Source of the DNA: Cupriavidus numazuensis
Lineage (GTDB): Bacteria; Pseudomonadota; Gammaproteobacteria; Burkholderiales; Burkholderiaceae
NCBI RefSeq assembly: GCF_905397435.1
Contig: NZ_CAJPVI010000034.1
Coordinates: 39,224-103,223, forward strand
Length of the DNA stretch: 64,000 nucleotides
Direction: 5' to 3'
A program made the translations under genes and the position numbers. Positions 42,202 through 51,496 of the stretch are shown here, piece by piece. The notes under the pieces are model-generated. The model was given only the letters and a program-made list of their open reading frames with translations, had not been told where the DNA came from and did no database searches. Numbering within the stretch: the first letter of the stretch is position 1; every line of letters begins with the position of its first letter.

Positions 42202-43917
42202 ATGAACGATACGCGTCCAGCCCGCTCCCGCAACGCTGCCTCCAGCCCATGGCTGCAGGCGCGCCACGCGCTTGCCATCGACGCGCTGCCGCCCGCGCTG
42301 GCTGCGCTGCAGCCCGGCGCGGTGCATGCCGTCTACGCCGACGCGTCGCCCGCGCGCGATGCGCTGTTCTGGCAGAGCGCCGCACAACTGCTGCGCGCGC
42401 GCACCACGGTGCTGTCCACGCGCGAGCCCGCCGAGATCGGCGCGATGCTGCGCCAGCACGGCCTGGACATCGACAGCAGCCGCACGCTGCACAGCCGCGC
42501 CAATGTCTGCACACTGCGCGCCGTGCCCGACCGTACGGGCCCGGACGTGTTGCTGGAGGCCATGCAGGCGATGGTCGATCAATGCGGCGCAGCGGGCGGT
42601 GAAATCCTGCTCGAAGGTGCCGAAGCCTTCCTGCCCTGGGACGACGCCACGGCCCTTGCCGATGCCGGCGCGCGGATGGCGCAATGGTGTGCCGCGCAGG
42701 GTTGCGGCCTGTTGCTGCTGGCCGCCCCGCCCGACGGCGCGGAAACGCTCGATCTTGCCACACTCGTCCGCTTTCACCGTCACTTCGCCGGCGCGGCCAG
42801 GCTGGCACAGGTGCAAGGCCAGTACGTCTGGGAAGTCGGCTTCTGGCGCCACAAGGATGCCGTGCTGCCGCACGAAGTCGTGCCGCTGCGCTTCTCACCG
42901 GACGACCACGGCCTGATGGCGGGCACCGGCGATGCCGATGCTGCCGACGGCGTGCCGGCCGGGCTGCTCGCGCCCGACGAACACCGCGTCATCGTCAGCC
43001 GCGATGCGGTGCTGCGCGAACGCTGGATTCCCGCCGAATGGCAGGTGGTGCCCGACAATGACGCCGCCGTGGCGGCCGCGTCCGGTGCCGTGGCGGCGAC
43101 CGTGATCCTGCACTATGGCGACCGGCAGGAACTGGAGCCGCTGGCCGCGCAGGTCCACAAGCTGCGCCACCACGGCGGCAAGGCGCTGAAGATCGTCGTG
43201 CGCGAAGACAAGGAGATGCTGCGCCAGCGCTATGAGCTGCTGATGATGACGCTTGGCGCCAACATGGTGATCCTGCGCAACACGCCGTTCGCGCGCATGC
43301 AGACGCGCATTGAATCGCTGCAGGGCCAGGTGTTCCAGCGGCCGATCCTGCCCGACTACAAGAGCGCGCTGTCCGCCGTGATGGCCACAGTCGCGACTGG
43401 CTACCTGCCCGCAGCCGAGTTCATTGCGCTGGTGCGAAGCACGCTTGAACGCAGCACCGTTGTACGCCTGCCCCATGTGCTGCTGGAACTGCCGCTGCTG
43501 CCAGAAGTCGCACACGTTGATGCACTGCGCGCATGCCTGATGCGAGACCCCGGAGACCTGTGCACGGCAGGCAGCAACAGCGTGTACGCCTTCTTCTTCG
43601 CGTGCCGGCTCGAGAATGTGGAGATTGCCTGCCAGCACGTATTCCAGCGCCCCATGTCCGAATTGTTCAGCGGCGAGCTGCGCTGCGGGGATACCGAGTC
43701 GATCCTTGGCACCCTGCAGCGGCTGGAAGCCGACATCGCACAACGGCCCGCACAGGACTACAGCGGCTGGCTGGCCCAGCATGCGAACGACCGTGCCGAC
43801 GCACCGGCCAGCCAGCCGGTGGCCGCCGGCATCTTGCCGCAGCCATCGGGCGGCCAGCGCCGGCGGCCGCGTAGCGCGCCGCAGCCGTTTTCCATTCCGA
43901 TCAAACCGCAAGGCTAG
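42202..43917 (+). CDS. bcsE: c-di-GMP-binding cellulose biosynthesis protein BcsE
   Basis: 571 residues (E. coli BcsE 523). The N-terminal half is a degenerate RecA-like ATPase fold without Walker motifs; the C-terminal half resembles the GIL domain that binds c-di-GMP through an RxGD motif, for which RCGD at residues 494-497 is a candidate. The tail from about 545 is Pro/Arg/Gln-rich. BcsE recruits and stabilises the BcsRQ and BcsF components at the synthase. The call is supported by position between bcsC and bcsF; sequence similarity to the enterobacterial protein is modest. Confidence 0.82.
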   Translation: MNDTRPARSRNAASSPWLQARHALAIDALPPALAALQPGAVHAVYADASPARDALFWQSAAQLLRARTTVLSTREPAEIGAMLRQHGLDIDSSRTLHSRANVCTLRAVPDRTGPDVLLEAMQAMVDQCGAAGGEILLEGAEAFLPWDDATALADAGARMAQWCAAQGCGLLLLAAPPDGAETLDLATLVRFHRHFAGAARLAQVQGQYVWEVGFWRHKDAVLPHEVVPLRFSPDDHGLMAGTGDADAADGVPAGLLAPDEHRVIVSRDAVLRERWIPAEWQVVPDNDAAVAAASGAVAATVILHYGDRQELEPLAAQVHKLRHHGGKALKIVVREDKEMLRQRYELLMMTLGANMVILRNTPFARMQTRIESLQGQVFQRPILPDYKSALSAVMATVATGYLPAAEFIALVRSTLERSTVVRLPHVLLELPLLPEVAHVDALRACLMRDPGDLCTAGSNSVYAFFFACRLENVEIACQHVFQRPMSELFSGELRCGDTESILGTLQRLEADIAQRPAQDYSGWLAQHANDRADAPASQPVAAGILPQPSGGQRRRPRSAPQPFSIPIKPQG

Positions 43918-43923
43918 ACCATC

Positions 43924-44127
43924 ATGGCGATCTTCCTGGGCTATTTCATCTGGGGCGTGATCCTGGCCGTGCCCGTCACCTGGCTGGTCTGGCGCTTCCG
44001 CCTGCTGCGCCTGCTGCCGCGCTGGCGGTTGCCGCGCTCGCGCCGTTCCGTGCGCCTGCCGGCACAGCTGCGTCCGGTCGTGATCCGCGGCCGGCCGTGG
44101 CGCGACATCGCGGGAGGCCGCGAATGA
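43924..44127 (+). CDS. bcsF: cellulose biosynthesis protein BcsF
   Basis: 67 residues: one N-terminal membrane helix (FLGYFIWGVILAVPVTWLVW) followed by a strongly basic cytoplasmic tail. This matches BcsF/YhjT, the small membrane anchor that binds BcsE in enterobacteria. It starts 6 bp after bcsE and its TGA overlaps the bcsQ ATG as ATGA. Confidence 0.8.
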   Translation: MAIFLGYFIWGVILAVPVTWLVWRFRLLRLLPRWRLPRSRRSVRLPAQLRPVVIRGRPWRDIAGGRE

Positions 44128-44918
44128 AGACCATCGCCCTCATTTCAGCCGTCGGCGGCGCCGGGCGCACCACGATCACGGCGGAACTGGCCTCGCTGCT
44201 GCGCTGGCATGGCCACGCGCCGCTGGCCATCGAATGCGACCCGCGCGGCCTGCTCGGCTTTCATTTCGGGCTGCACGAGCCGGTGCGCCAGGGCCTGTCC
44301 AACACGGCCGACTGGGCCGCTTGCGGCCACCGCAGCGACGACGGCGTGCTGTTCGTGCCGTGGGGCGAGCCGGGCACGCGCGCCGCGCGCGCGGATATCG
44401 CCATGCGAATGCATGAAGATCCGCACTGGCTGCGCCGGCTGTTGCAGGACGTCGACCTGCCCGGCGATGCCGTGGCACTCGTGGACAGCGCCCCGTGGCC
44501 ATCGCCGTTCGCGGAGCAGGCGCTGGCCGCCGCTGACCTCGCCCTGGTGCTGCTGCCATCGTTGCCCGAAAGCTGCGCCACGCTCGCGCCGCTGCGTCAG
44601 GCGCTCGATGAGGGTGGCATTGCGCGCGCCTACGTCGTCACGCGGTTGCAGCCGGGTCGCCAGTTGCACACCGACGTCTCCGTGCTGCTGCGCGCCACAC
44701 TTGGCGACGCACTGTTGCCCTATGAGGTCCATGAGGACGCAGGCGTGCCCGAAGCGCTGGCGCGCGGCGAATGCTTCTGCCGCAGTACGCCGCATTCGCA
44801 GACAGCGCATGACTTGCAGGGACTGGCGTCCTGGGTGTCAGGCTGGCTGCTCAACGGCGCGCGGGCCGGCAAGGGACAGGCCGGCGGCCACGTGCCGCGC
44901 GGAGTGGTGGCGCCATGA
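44124..44918 (+). CDS. bcsQ: MinD-like cellulose biosynthesis ATPase BcsQ
   Basis: 264 residues of the ParA/MinD fold. The P-loop reads SAVGGAGRTTITAEL: the signature Lys of the deviant Walker A is absent and Arg replaces the usual P-loop Lys. E. coli BcsQ also departs from the consensus here. In Enterobacteria BcsQ pairs with BcsR at the cell pole and is required for synthase assembly. The start ATGA overlaps the bcsF stop, and the stop overlaps the bcsA start, so expression is translationally coupled on both sides. Confidence 0.85.
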   Translation: MKTIALISAVGGAGRTTITAELASLLRWHGHAPLAIECDPRGLLGFHFGLHEPVRQGLSNTADWAACGHRSDDGVLFVPWGEPGTRAARADIAMRMHEDPHWLRRLLQDVDLPGDAVALVDSAPWPSPFAEQALAAADLALVLLPSLPESCATLAPLRQALDEGGIARAYVVTRLQPGRQLHTDVSVLLRATLGDALLPYEVHEDAGVPEALARGECFCRSTPHSQTAHDLQGLASWVSGWLLNGARAGKGQAGGHVPRGVVAP

Positions 44919-47485
44919 CGCTGCCATCGGTATCCCGCATGTGGGAAGCCTTGCGCCGCCTGCTCGCCCGGGAACTCGGCATTTCCGCCAGCGCGCCCGC
45001 CGCCGGCCTGTGGTGGCTGCGTTTGCTGTTCCGGACCCCGCCTCCCGGCCGGCCGGACATACCGCTGCGCTGCGCGATCTGGCTGCGCGAGCGCGCACAC
45101 GTGCGCCTCGAGATCGGCCGCGCGCACGGCCCTCGGATCTGGCTGCAACGGCTGCTATTGCGCGCGCCGCGCGCGCTCCGCCCGCTCGCGGCGGATTTGC
45201 GGCAGCGCCGCCAGCCGCAGGCCGCGCCCGAACCGAGCGCATTGCGGCGCTGGTTCCGCAACTGGCTGGAACCGGCCTACTTCCGTGTGAAGCGGCTGCG
45301 GCACCGGTTGATGGCGCGTCTGCCCCAGGTGGACTGGCACGGCATCGCCAATCGACTGGAAGCCTTGTCACCGACACTCGGACAAATCCCTCTGCTGATG
45401 CCGATCCTGCTGGTGCTGGCCGCGGTCTCGGGCATCCTGCTCTGCACCACGCCTCTGCCGCTGCGCGACCAGTTCCTGCTCGTGGTACTGATCCTGATTG
45501 GCCTGTTCATCCTGCGCCGCATTCCGGGCCGGCTCGCCACGCTGTCGATGGCCGCGCTATCGGTGCTGATGGCGGGCCGCTACATCTGGTGGCGCGTCAC
45601 GACCACGCTGCGCTTCGAGACCACCGTCGAAGCCGTCTTCGGCTACCTGCTTCTGATCGCGGAACTCTACACGTGGATCGTGCTGTTCCTCGGCTATCTG
45701 CAGACCATCTGGCCGCTGAACCGCAGGCCGGCAGCGCTCTCGCCGGATCCTGCCGACTGGCCCACCGTCGATGTGTTCATCCCGACCTACAACGAACCGT
45801 TGCGCGTGCTGCAGCCCACTGTCTATGCCGCGCGCAGCATGGACTGGCCCGCCGGCAAGATGAACGTCTATGTGCTCGACGACGGCGGCCGCGAAGAAAT
45901 CCGCGCCTTCGCCGAGGAAGCGGGCGTGCACTACCTCGCGCGCGATGAACACTCGCACGCCAAGGCCGGCAACATCAACTCCGCGCTGAAGCGGACGGCG
46001 GGCGAGTATGTGGCGATCTTCGACTGCGACCACATTCCCACACGCTCCTTCCTGCAGATGACGATGGGCGAGTTCCTGGCCGACCCGAAATGCGCCATGG
46101 TGCAAACCCCGCACCACTTCTTCTCGCCGGACCCGTTCGAGCGCAACTTCGACACGTTCCGCCGCGTGCCCAATGAAGGCAGCCTGTTCTACGGCCTGAT
46201 CCAGGACGGCAACGATTTCTGGAACGCGACGTTCTTCTGCGGCTCTTGCGCGGTGATCAAGCGCGCGCCGCTGACCGAGATCGGCGGCATTGCAGTCGAG
46301 ACCGTGACCGAGGACGCGCACACCGCGCTCAAGCTGCACCGGCTCGGCTACAACAGCGCCTACCTGCGCACAGTGCAGGCCGCGGGCCTGGCCACCGAAA
46401 ACCTGGCCGGGCACATCGGCCAGCGCATCCGCTGGGCGCGCGGCATGGCGCAGATCTTCCGCATCGACAACCCGATGTTCGGCAAAGGCCTGCACCTGTT
46501 CCAGCGGCTGTGCTACAGCAATGCCATGCTGCATTTCTTCTACGGCATTCCGCGGCTGATCTTCCTGACCATGCCGATTGCCTACCTGTATTTCGGGCTG
46601 CATGTGATCCACACCTCGGCGGTGCTGATCATGGCGTATGTGATCCCGTACCTGATGGTGGCCAGCATCACGAATTCGCGGCTGCAAGGGCGGTACCGGC
46701 ATTCGTTCTGGGCCGAGGTCTATGAATCGGTGCTCGCGTGGTACATCGTGCTGCCCACCACCATGGCTTTCGTCAACCCGCGGCTCGGCAAGTTCAACGT
46801 GACCGCCAAGGGCGGGCAGATCGAGGAAGACTACCTGGACTGGACCATCTCCAAGCCGTACGTGCTGCTTCTGGCGCTGAACGTCGTGGGCCTGGCGCTC
46901 GGTGCGGGCCGCGTGCTGTTCGACGACAGCTTCGAGGCCTCGGCAGTGATCATGAACATGGGGTGGGCATTGTTCAACCTGGTGATGCTGGGCGCGGCCA
47001 TTGGCGTCGCGCGCGAAGCGCGGCAGGTCCGGATTTCGCACCGCATTCCCATGCGCGTGCCGGCCACGCTGCTGCTGCCCGATGGCCGCACGCTGGCTTG
47101 CAGGACCGAGAACTATTCGCTAGGCGGACTCGGCCTGATGTTGCCCGTGGAGACCCGCGTCGATCCAGGCGAACAGGTCGGCGTATGCCTGTCGCGCGGC
47201 AAGCGCAGCTACCACTTCCCTGCCGTGGTGACGCGCAATGCGGACCGCCATCTCGGCGTGCGCTTTGAAGACATGGACGCGCTGGCCGAACAGCAACTGA
47301 TCCAATGCACGTTCGGGCGTGCCGACGCGTGGATCAACTGGATCGACGAGCAGCCCGTGGACGTACCGCTGAATGGACTGAAGGAAGTCATCGAGATGGG
47401 ATATCAGGGCCTGCTGCGGCTGGTCGACGCCGCGCGCGCCTCGGTCGCCGGCATCTTCGGCCGCGTGGGGCCGCGGCAACCCTGA
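44915..47485 (+). CDS. bcsA: cellulose synthase catalytic subunit BcsA
   Basis: 856 residues, as in enterobacteria (872). A long N-terminal cytoplasmic/membrane extension is followed by the GT2 domain with Asp322-Asp323 (LDDGG), DCD at 370-372, TED at 465-467 and QRIRW at 503-507, all the catalytic signatures of processive beta-glycosyltransferases using UDP-glucose. The C-terminal PilZ domain carries RISHR (706-710) and NYSLGG (733-738), the RxxxR and D/NxSxxG motifs that bind c-di-GMP. Allosteric control by c-di-GMP is therefore expected. The ATG overlaps the bcsQ stop. Confidence 0.97.
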   Translation: MTLPSVSRMWEALRRLLARELGISASAPAAGLWWLRLLFRTPPPGRPDIPLRCAIWLRERAHVRLEIGRAHGPRIWLQRLLLRAPRALRPLAADLRQRRQPQAAPEPSALRRWFRNWLEPAYFRVKRLRHRLMARLPQVDWHGIANRLEALSPTLGQIPLLMPILLVLAAVSGILLCTTPLPLRDQFLLVVLILIGLFILRRIPGRLATLSMAALSVLMAGRYIWWRVTTTLRFETTVEAVFGYLLLIAELYTWIVLFLGYLQTIWPLNRRPAALSPDPADWPTVDVFIPTYNEPLRVLQPTVYAARSMDWPAGKMNVYVLDDGGREEIRAFAEEAGVHYLARDEHSHAKAGNINSALKRTAGEYVAIFDCDHIPTRSFLQMTMGEFLADPKCAMVQTPHHFFSPDPFERNFDTFRRVPNEGSLFYGLIQDGNDFWNATFFCGSCAVIKRAPLTEIGGIAVETVTEDAHTALKLHRLGYNSAYLRTVQAAGLATENLAGHIGQRIRWARGMAQIFRIDNPMFGKGLHLFQRLCYSNAMLHFFYGIPRLIFLTMPIAYLYFGLHVIHTSAVLIMAYVIPYLMVASITNSRLQGRYRHSFWAEVYESVLAWYIVLPTTMAFVNPRLGKFNVTAKGGQIEEDYLDWTISKPYVLLLALNVVGLALGAGRVLFDDSFEASAVIMNMGWALFNLVMLGAAIGVAREARQVRISHRIPMRVPATLLLPDGRTLACRTENYSLGGLGLMLPVETRVDPGEQVGVCLSRGKRSYHFPAVVTRNADRHLGVRFEDMDALAEQQLIQCTFGRADAWINWIDEQPVDVPLNGLKEVIEMGYQGLLRLVDAARASVAGIFGRVGPRQP

Positions 47486-47515
47486 GGCTGACCTGCTGAC
47501 CTCACTGACACCGAC

Positions 47516-49084
47516 ATGGGAATCTGGAACCTCTACTTCATCGTCAAGCTCTACCTGTTCCATATCGGACGGGTCGAGCCGCAATGGCTGCTCAATATCC
47601 TGTTCGCGCTCGCGCTGGCCATCCGCATTCCGAACCGTGCGCTGGCGGCACTGCGGCAAGTTGTGGCGGTGGTCGCCGGCGCCGCGCTGCTGTACTGGGA
47701 ATCGAACTTGCCGCCGTTCGAACGTGTGATATCGCAGCTCTCCAACCTGCAGGCGTTCACGCCGGCGTACATGGTCGAATTGCTCGGCCGGCTGGTCAGC
47801 CGGGAAATGCTGCTCACGGCGCTGGCGGTGCTGGTTGTCTTCCTGCTGGTGAACCGCTGGGTGCGCGTGACCACGCTGGTGTTCGCGGCGCTGTTGCTGG
47901 TACCGCTGTGGCAGGTGCTGTCCGTGGGCCCGGTGGTCGGCGGCGGACAGCAGGCGATCGCCGGTACCGAAACGGCCGCCGCCGGCGGCGCACCCGGCGA
48001 GGCCGGCTGGGATGCGCGCCTGAATGCATTCCGGCAGCAGGAAGCCCAACGCTCGGTGCACTTCGGCCCGCTTGCCGCGACGCCCGATACGCAGTACGAC
48101 ATCATCGTGCTCCATATCTGCTCCTTGTCGTGGGATGACCTGGATGTGGCCAAGGCGCGCGACAACCCGCTGCTGTCGCGCTTCGATTTCCTGTTCACCA
48201 ACTTCAGCTCCGCCGCGAGCTACAGTGGCCCGGCAGCCATCCGCGTGCTGCGCGCTGCGTGCGGGCAGCCGCGGCACAAGGATCTGTACGATTCGGCGCC
48301 GGCCGAATGCCACATCTTCTCGGCGCTTGCCGATGCGGGCTTCAGCACCCGTATGCTGCTCAACCACGACGGGCACTTCGACAACTTCCTGCAGGAAATC
48401 GAAAAGGAAGTTGGCGTGCCGGGCGTGAAGCCGCCTTCGAACGATGGCCTGCCGGTCGCAATGCGTTCGTTCGACAACTCCCCCGTCGCCGGTGATTTCG
48501 ATGTGCTGCAGCGCTGGTACAAGAAGCGGCTCGCCGAAGGCGGCGGCCCGCAGGCGCTGTACTACAACACCGTGACGCTGCATGACGGCAACCGCTTGCC
48601 GGACACGAAGATGTCGAGCCTGGAGTCATATCCGCTGCGGCTGTCGAAACTGCTCGGCGATGTGGACAAGGTCATCGACATGGTCGCCAGTTCGGGGCGC
48701 AAGGCGGTCATTGTGTTCGTTCCCGAACACGGCGCGGCGTTGCGCGGCGATGCAAACCAGATTGCGGGCATGCGCGAGATCCCCACGCCGCGTATCATCC
48801 ATGTGCCGGTGGGCGTGAAGCTCGTCGGCTTGCCCGGAGGCCAGTCGCCATCCGGCAAGACCGTGACGATCGATACGCCGACCAGCTACCTGGCGCTGTC
48901 GCAGCTGATGGCGAACCTGGTGGCAGAGAACCCGTTCCAGCCCGGCGCGCAGACGCTCGCGCAGTATGCGGCGGACCTGCCCCAGACCCAGATGGTCGGC
49001 GAAAACGAAGCCACGGTCACCATGCGCGACGGCAGCGGATACATGGTGCACACGCCAGACGGCGTGTGGATCGAGGGGAAATGA
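47516..49084 (+). CDS. bcsG: cellulose phosphoethanolamine transferase BcsG
   Basis: 522 residues (E. coli BcsG 559). Four or five membrane helices occupy residues 1-140; the periplasmic alkaline-phosphatase-like domain follows, with LHICSLSWDDL (metal region), a nucleophile Ser in SYSGPAA at 235-241 and VFVPEHGAALRGD (metal-binding His). BcsG transfers phosphoethanolamine from phosphatidylethanolamine to cellulose. Its presence predicts modified cellulose rather than crystalline acetobacter-type cellulose, consistent with the absence of bcsD. Thirty base pairs after bcsA; the stop overlaps the next start. Confidence 0.92.
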   Translation: MGIWNLYFIVKLYLFHIGRVEPQWLLNILFALALAIRIPNRALAALRQVVAVVAGAALLYWESNLPPFERVISQLSNLQAFTPAYMVELLGRLVSREMLLTALAVLVVFLLVNRWVRVTTLVFAALLLVPLWQVLSVGPVVGGGQQAIAGTETAAAGGAPGEAGWDARLNAFRQQEAQRSVHFGPLAATPDTQYDIIVLHICSLSWDDLDVAKARDNPLLSRFDFLFTNFSSAASYSGPAAIRVLRAACGQPRHKDLYDSAPAECHIFSALADAGFSTRMLLNHDGHFDNFLQEIEKEVGVPGVKPPSNDGLPVAMRSFDNSPVAGDFDVLQRWYKKRLAEGGGPQALYYNTVTLHDGNRLPDTKMSSLESYPLRLSKLLGDVDKVIDMVASSGRKAVIVFVPEHGAALRGDANQIAGMREIPTPRIIHVPVGVKLVGLPGGQSPSGKTVTIDTPTSYLALSQLMANLVAENPFQPGAQTLAQYAADLPQTQMVGENEATVTMRDGSGYMVHTPDGVWIEGK

Positions 49085-49296
49085 TGAAACCGGCCAATGC
49101 ACGCGGGCTCGCGCTCGCTCGCAGCGACATCGACGTCCTCGGCAAGGAGGTGGCCGGCTTCGATCCGCATCGGTACTTCGACCAGCAGGACCTGCAGGCA
49201 GCACGCGCGGCGGCACAGCGGTGGCCGCTGCTGGCGAGCCTGCTCGGCTATGAAAGCGCAGTCCCCGTGCTGGCCGGGAACGACGACCACGCCTAG
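49081..49296 (+). CDS. bcsR: BcsR-like small cellulose biosynthesis protein
   Basis: 71 residues. The pattern RSDIDVLGKEVAGFD ... YFDQQDL ... AAAQRWPLLASL matches enterobacterial BcsR (62 residues), which has an Asp-Ile start, a PDIDYxDIS segment and a KRWPLLAEF end. BcsR stabilises BcsQ. In E. coli bcsR is the first gene, before bcsQ; here it is last, after bcsG, with an ATGA overlap. Its TAG overlaps the TAG of the convergent TetR gene in the sequence CTAG. Confidence 0.72.
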   Translation: MMKPANARGLALARSDIDVLGKEVAGFDPHRYFDQQDLQAARAAAQRWPLLASLLGYESAVPVLAGNDDHA

Positions 49297-49940
49297 TCGA
49301 GTTCCTGCGTGATGTAGAGGTAGAACGCGCGCGCCATTTCTGCTTCCAGCCTGCGATCCGACAACCGGTACGTGCCTGACCGGTTCACCAGCGTGTAGAT
49401 CAGCGTTCCGACCATCGCCTGATACGCGAAGCGGATGCGCGTTTCCAGTTCCGGCGACGCGCCCGCCGCATGCAGCCGCGCCAGCCGCGGCACCACCAGT
49501 TCCACGTAGTCCTGGTTCATCCGCTTGAGCGGATCTTCTCCCGTGATCGCGCGCTCGATCAGCGAGGCGCGCAGCACGCCCTCGTTGCGGTACGCCCACA
49601 TGCGGTTGCTGCGCGCGAGCGATTCGACCACCTCGCGCAGGGTCTGCTGCCCTTCGTCGAACAGCGCCACGCGCTGCGCCATCCCCTCACGCAACTGCGC
49701 CACGAGCAGCGTCTGCAGTGCGCGAAAGTAGCTCTCCTTGCCGTCAAACCGGCTATAGAACGCGCCGGTCGTCACGCCCGCATGGGCACAGAAGTCCTGG
49801 ATCGGTACCTGATCGAGCGCACGGTCTTTCAGCAGGCGCCGCCCGGCTTCCAGCAACCGCTCGGTTGTGCGCTTGCCGCGCGAGTAGCGCGGCACCGCGA
49901 ATCCTTCCTGACCTTCCAGGGGCGTGAGGGCTTGTTTCAT
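49293..49940 (-). CDS. TetR family transcriptional regulator
   Basis: 215 residues. The N-terminal helix-turn-helix (TTERLLEAGRRLLKDRALDQ, FCAHAGVTTGAFYSRFDGKE) is typical TetR; the C-terminal half is helical and ligand-binding. ATG 49940 is the usual-length start; longer in-frame starts at 50012 and beyond have no ribosome-binding site. Divergent from the phosphotransferase-acyl-CoA dehydrogenase operon, 141 bp away, which it probably represses until a CoA-ester inducer appears. Ends tail-to-tail with bcsR, overlapping by 4 bp. Confidence 0.9.
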   Translation of the reverse strand: MKQALTPLEGQEGFAVPRYSRGKRTTERLLEAGRRLLKDRALDQVPIQDFCAHAGVTTGAFYSRFDGKESYFRALQTLLVAQLREGMAQRVALFDEGQQTLREVVESLARSNRMWAYRNEGVLRASLIERAITGEDPLKRMNQDYVELVVPRLARLHAAGASPELETRIRFAYQAMVGTLIYTLVNRSGTYRLSDRRLEAEMARAFYLYITQELD

Positions 49941-50081
49941 CGTGGCCGGCGTCTGTGTCCGTGTTTTCCCAGTGTTGACAAGCTTAACAGGCGTCTTTAG
50001 TCTTAAAAACATAATCTGGATTATGAATTCAACGGCGCGCTTCCTGTCGCGCTGTTGACGCCATTCGGGAGAACAACAAAC

Positions 50082-51116
50082 GTGGAGACAACCCCCGTGC
50101 AGGCTGAGGACGTACTGTCCTCGGGCCTGCATTGCATCGCGCGCCGCATCGACGCGCGCGCCACGGGCATCAGTGCCCTGCGCCGCCTGTCAGGTGGCGC
50201 CAACCAGGAAACCTGGTCTTTCAACCTCGAACGGGCAGACGGCACAGCACCGATGATCCTGCGGCGCTGCCCGCCGCAAACGGCGCGCCCTGCGGGCACC
50301 GGCACCGCAAGCTTCACTGGCATGGCGACCGAAGCCGCCTTGCTCGACCGGGCCGCACGCGCAGGCGTACCGGTGCCGGTGGTGCGGGCACAGCTCGCTC
50401 CTGCCGACGGTATCGGCGACGGCTTCATCATGAATTTCGTCGCCGGCGAAACGCTGGGCGGACGAATCGTTCGCGATCCGTCCCTGGCGCATGCGCGCAC
50501 GGTGCTGGCCTACCAGTGCGGGCGTGCGCTGGCGGCGATCCACAGCATTGCGCGCGCGGATTTGCCGCCATTGCGCGAAGCCGCGGCCGCCGAAGAAGTC
50601 GCGAACTACCTGGCGCGCCACCGCGCTGGCGGGTCTGCCAAGCCTGTTTTTGAGTTGGCCTTCCAGTGGCTGCAGCGCAATCTGCCGCCCGCTCCCGAGC
50701 GCAAGGTGCTCGTCCACGGAGACTTCCGCAACGGCAACCTGATGGTCGGCGAAGACGGCCTGCGCGCCGTGCTCGACTGGGAACTCGCCCATCTCGGCGA
50801 TCCGATGGAAGACCTCGGCTGGCTCTGCGTCAACTCCTGGCGCTTCGGGCACACGGCCCTGCCCGTCGGTGGCTTCGGCACGCGCGAGGACCTGTTCGTC
50901 GGCTATGAAGCCGGCGGCGGCACCGTCGACGCGGCACGCGTGCATTTCTGGGAAGTGTTCGGCTCGCTCAAATGGGGCATCGGCTGCGAAAGCATGGCGC
51001 AGGCGCCCGCTGGCGGCGCGCCGCGTACCGTGGAGCGCGCGGCCATTGGCCGGCGCAGTTCCGAGACCGAGATCGACCTGCTGAACCTGCTGGCGCCGCG
51101 CCAGGGAGCACGCTGA
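50082..51116 (+). CDS. APH/choline-kinase family phosphotransferase (ACAD10/11 kinase-like)
   Basis: 344 residues read from GTG 50082, preceded by GGGAG. The kinase motifs are VLVHGDFRNGNLMVG with His212 and Asp214 and the metal-binding Asp232 in VLDWELAHLGDPMEDLGWL. It is the family fused to acyl-CoA dehydrogenase in animal ACAD10/ACAD11, which phosphorylate 4-hydroxyacyl-CoA. In many bacteria the same three genes, kinase, DUF6285 and acyl-CoA dehydrogenase, lie together as here. A role in degrading hydroxy or gamma-lactone acids is a reasonable inference. Confidence 0.87.
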   Translation: METTPVQAEDVLSSGLHCIARRIDARATGISALRRLSGGANQETWSFNLERADGTAPMILRRCPPQTARPAGTGTASFTGMATEAALLDRAARAGVPVPVVRAQLAPADGIGDGFIMNFVAGETLGGRIVRDPSLAHARTVLAYQCGRALAAIHSIARADLPPLREAAAAEEVANYLARHRAGGSAKPVFELAFQWLQRNLPPAPERKVLVHGDFRNGNLMVGEDGLRAVLDWELAHLGDPMEDLGWLCVNSWRFGHTALPVGGFGTREDLFVGYEAGGGTVDAARVHFWEVFGSLKWGIGCESMAQAPAGGAPRTVERAAIGRRSSETEIDLLNLLAPRQGAR

Positions 51117-51496
51117 TGCGAGACACACCCAACGCCGCCGATCTGCTGCGGTCGGTCACGGCCTTCCTGCGCCATGCCGCCATCCCGAAGCTGTCGGGAC
51201 GCGAGGCCTTCGATGCGCGCGTTGCCGCCAATGTACTCGACATCGTCGAGCGCGAACTACGCCTGGCACCCGATGCCAATGCGGCCGAACACGAACGCCT
51301 GCGTGCGCTGCTCGGCGCCGACGGCACGCTCGAAGCGCTGAACCGGCAACTGTGCGAAGCCATTGCCGCCGGCATCGTCGACCTGGAGACGCCCGGCCTG
51401 GCCGCGCATCTGTGGACCGTCACCCTGAACAAGCTCGCCATCGACCAGCCTGCCTACAGCAGCTATCGCGCGGCATTGCAAACCATGGAGCAATAA
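51116..51496 (+). CDS. DUF6285 family protein
   Basis: 126 residues, helical, with no catalytic motif recognised. It starts in the TGATG overlap with the kinase gene and its stop abuts the acyl-CoA dehydrogenase start (TAAATG). This family is known almost only as the small gene between such kinases and dehydrogenases; a structural or accessory role is likely. The function is unknown. Confidence 0.75.
   Translation: MRDTPNAADLLRSVTAFLRHAAIPKLSGREAFDARVAANVLDIVERELRLAPDANAAEHERLRALLGADGTLEALNRQLCEAIAAGIVDLETPGLAAHLWTVTLNKLAIDQPAYSSYRAALQTMEQ

Noticed and set aside
38624..42898. 1424-codon open frame on the minus strand opposite bcsC and bcsE
   Set aside because: It has no ribosome-binding site or family resemblance, and its composition (Arg/His/Gln/Leu-rich) is that expected of the strand opposite GC-rich genes; bcsC on the plus strand is well supported.
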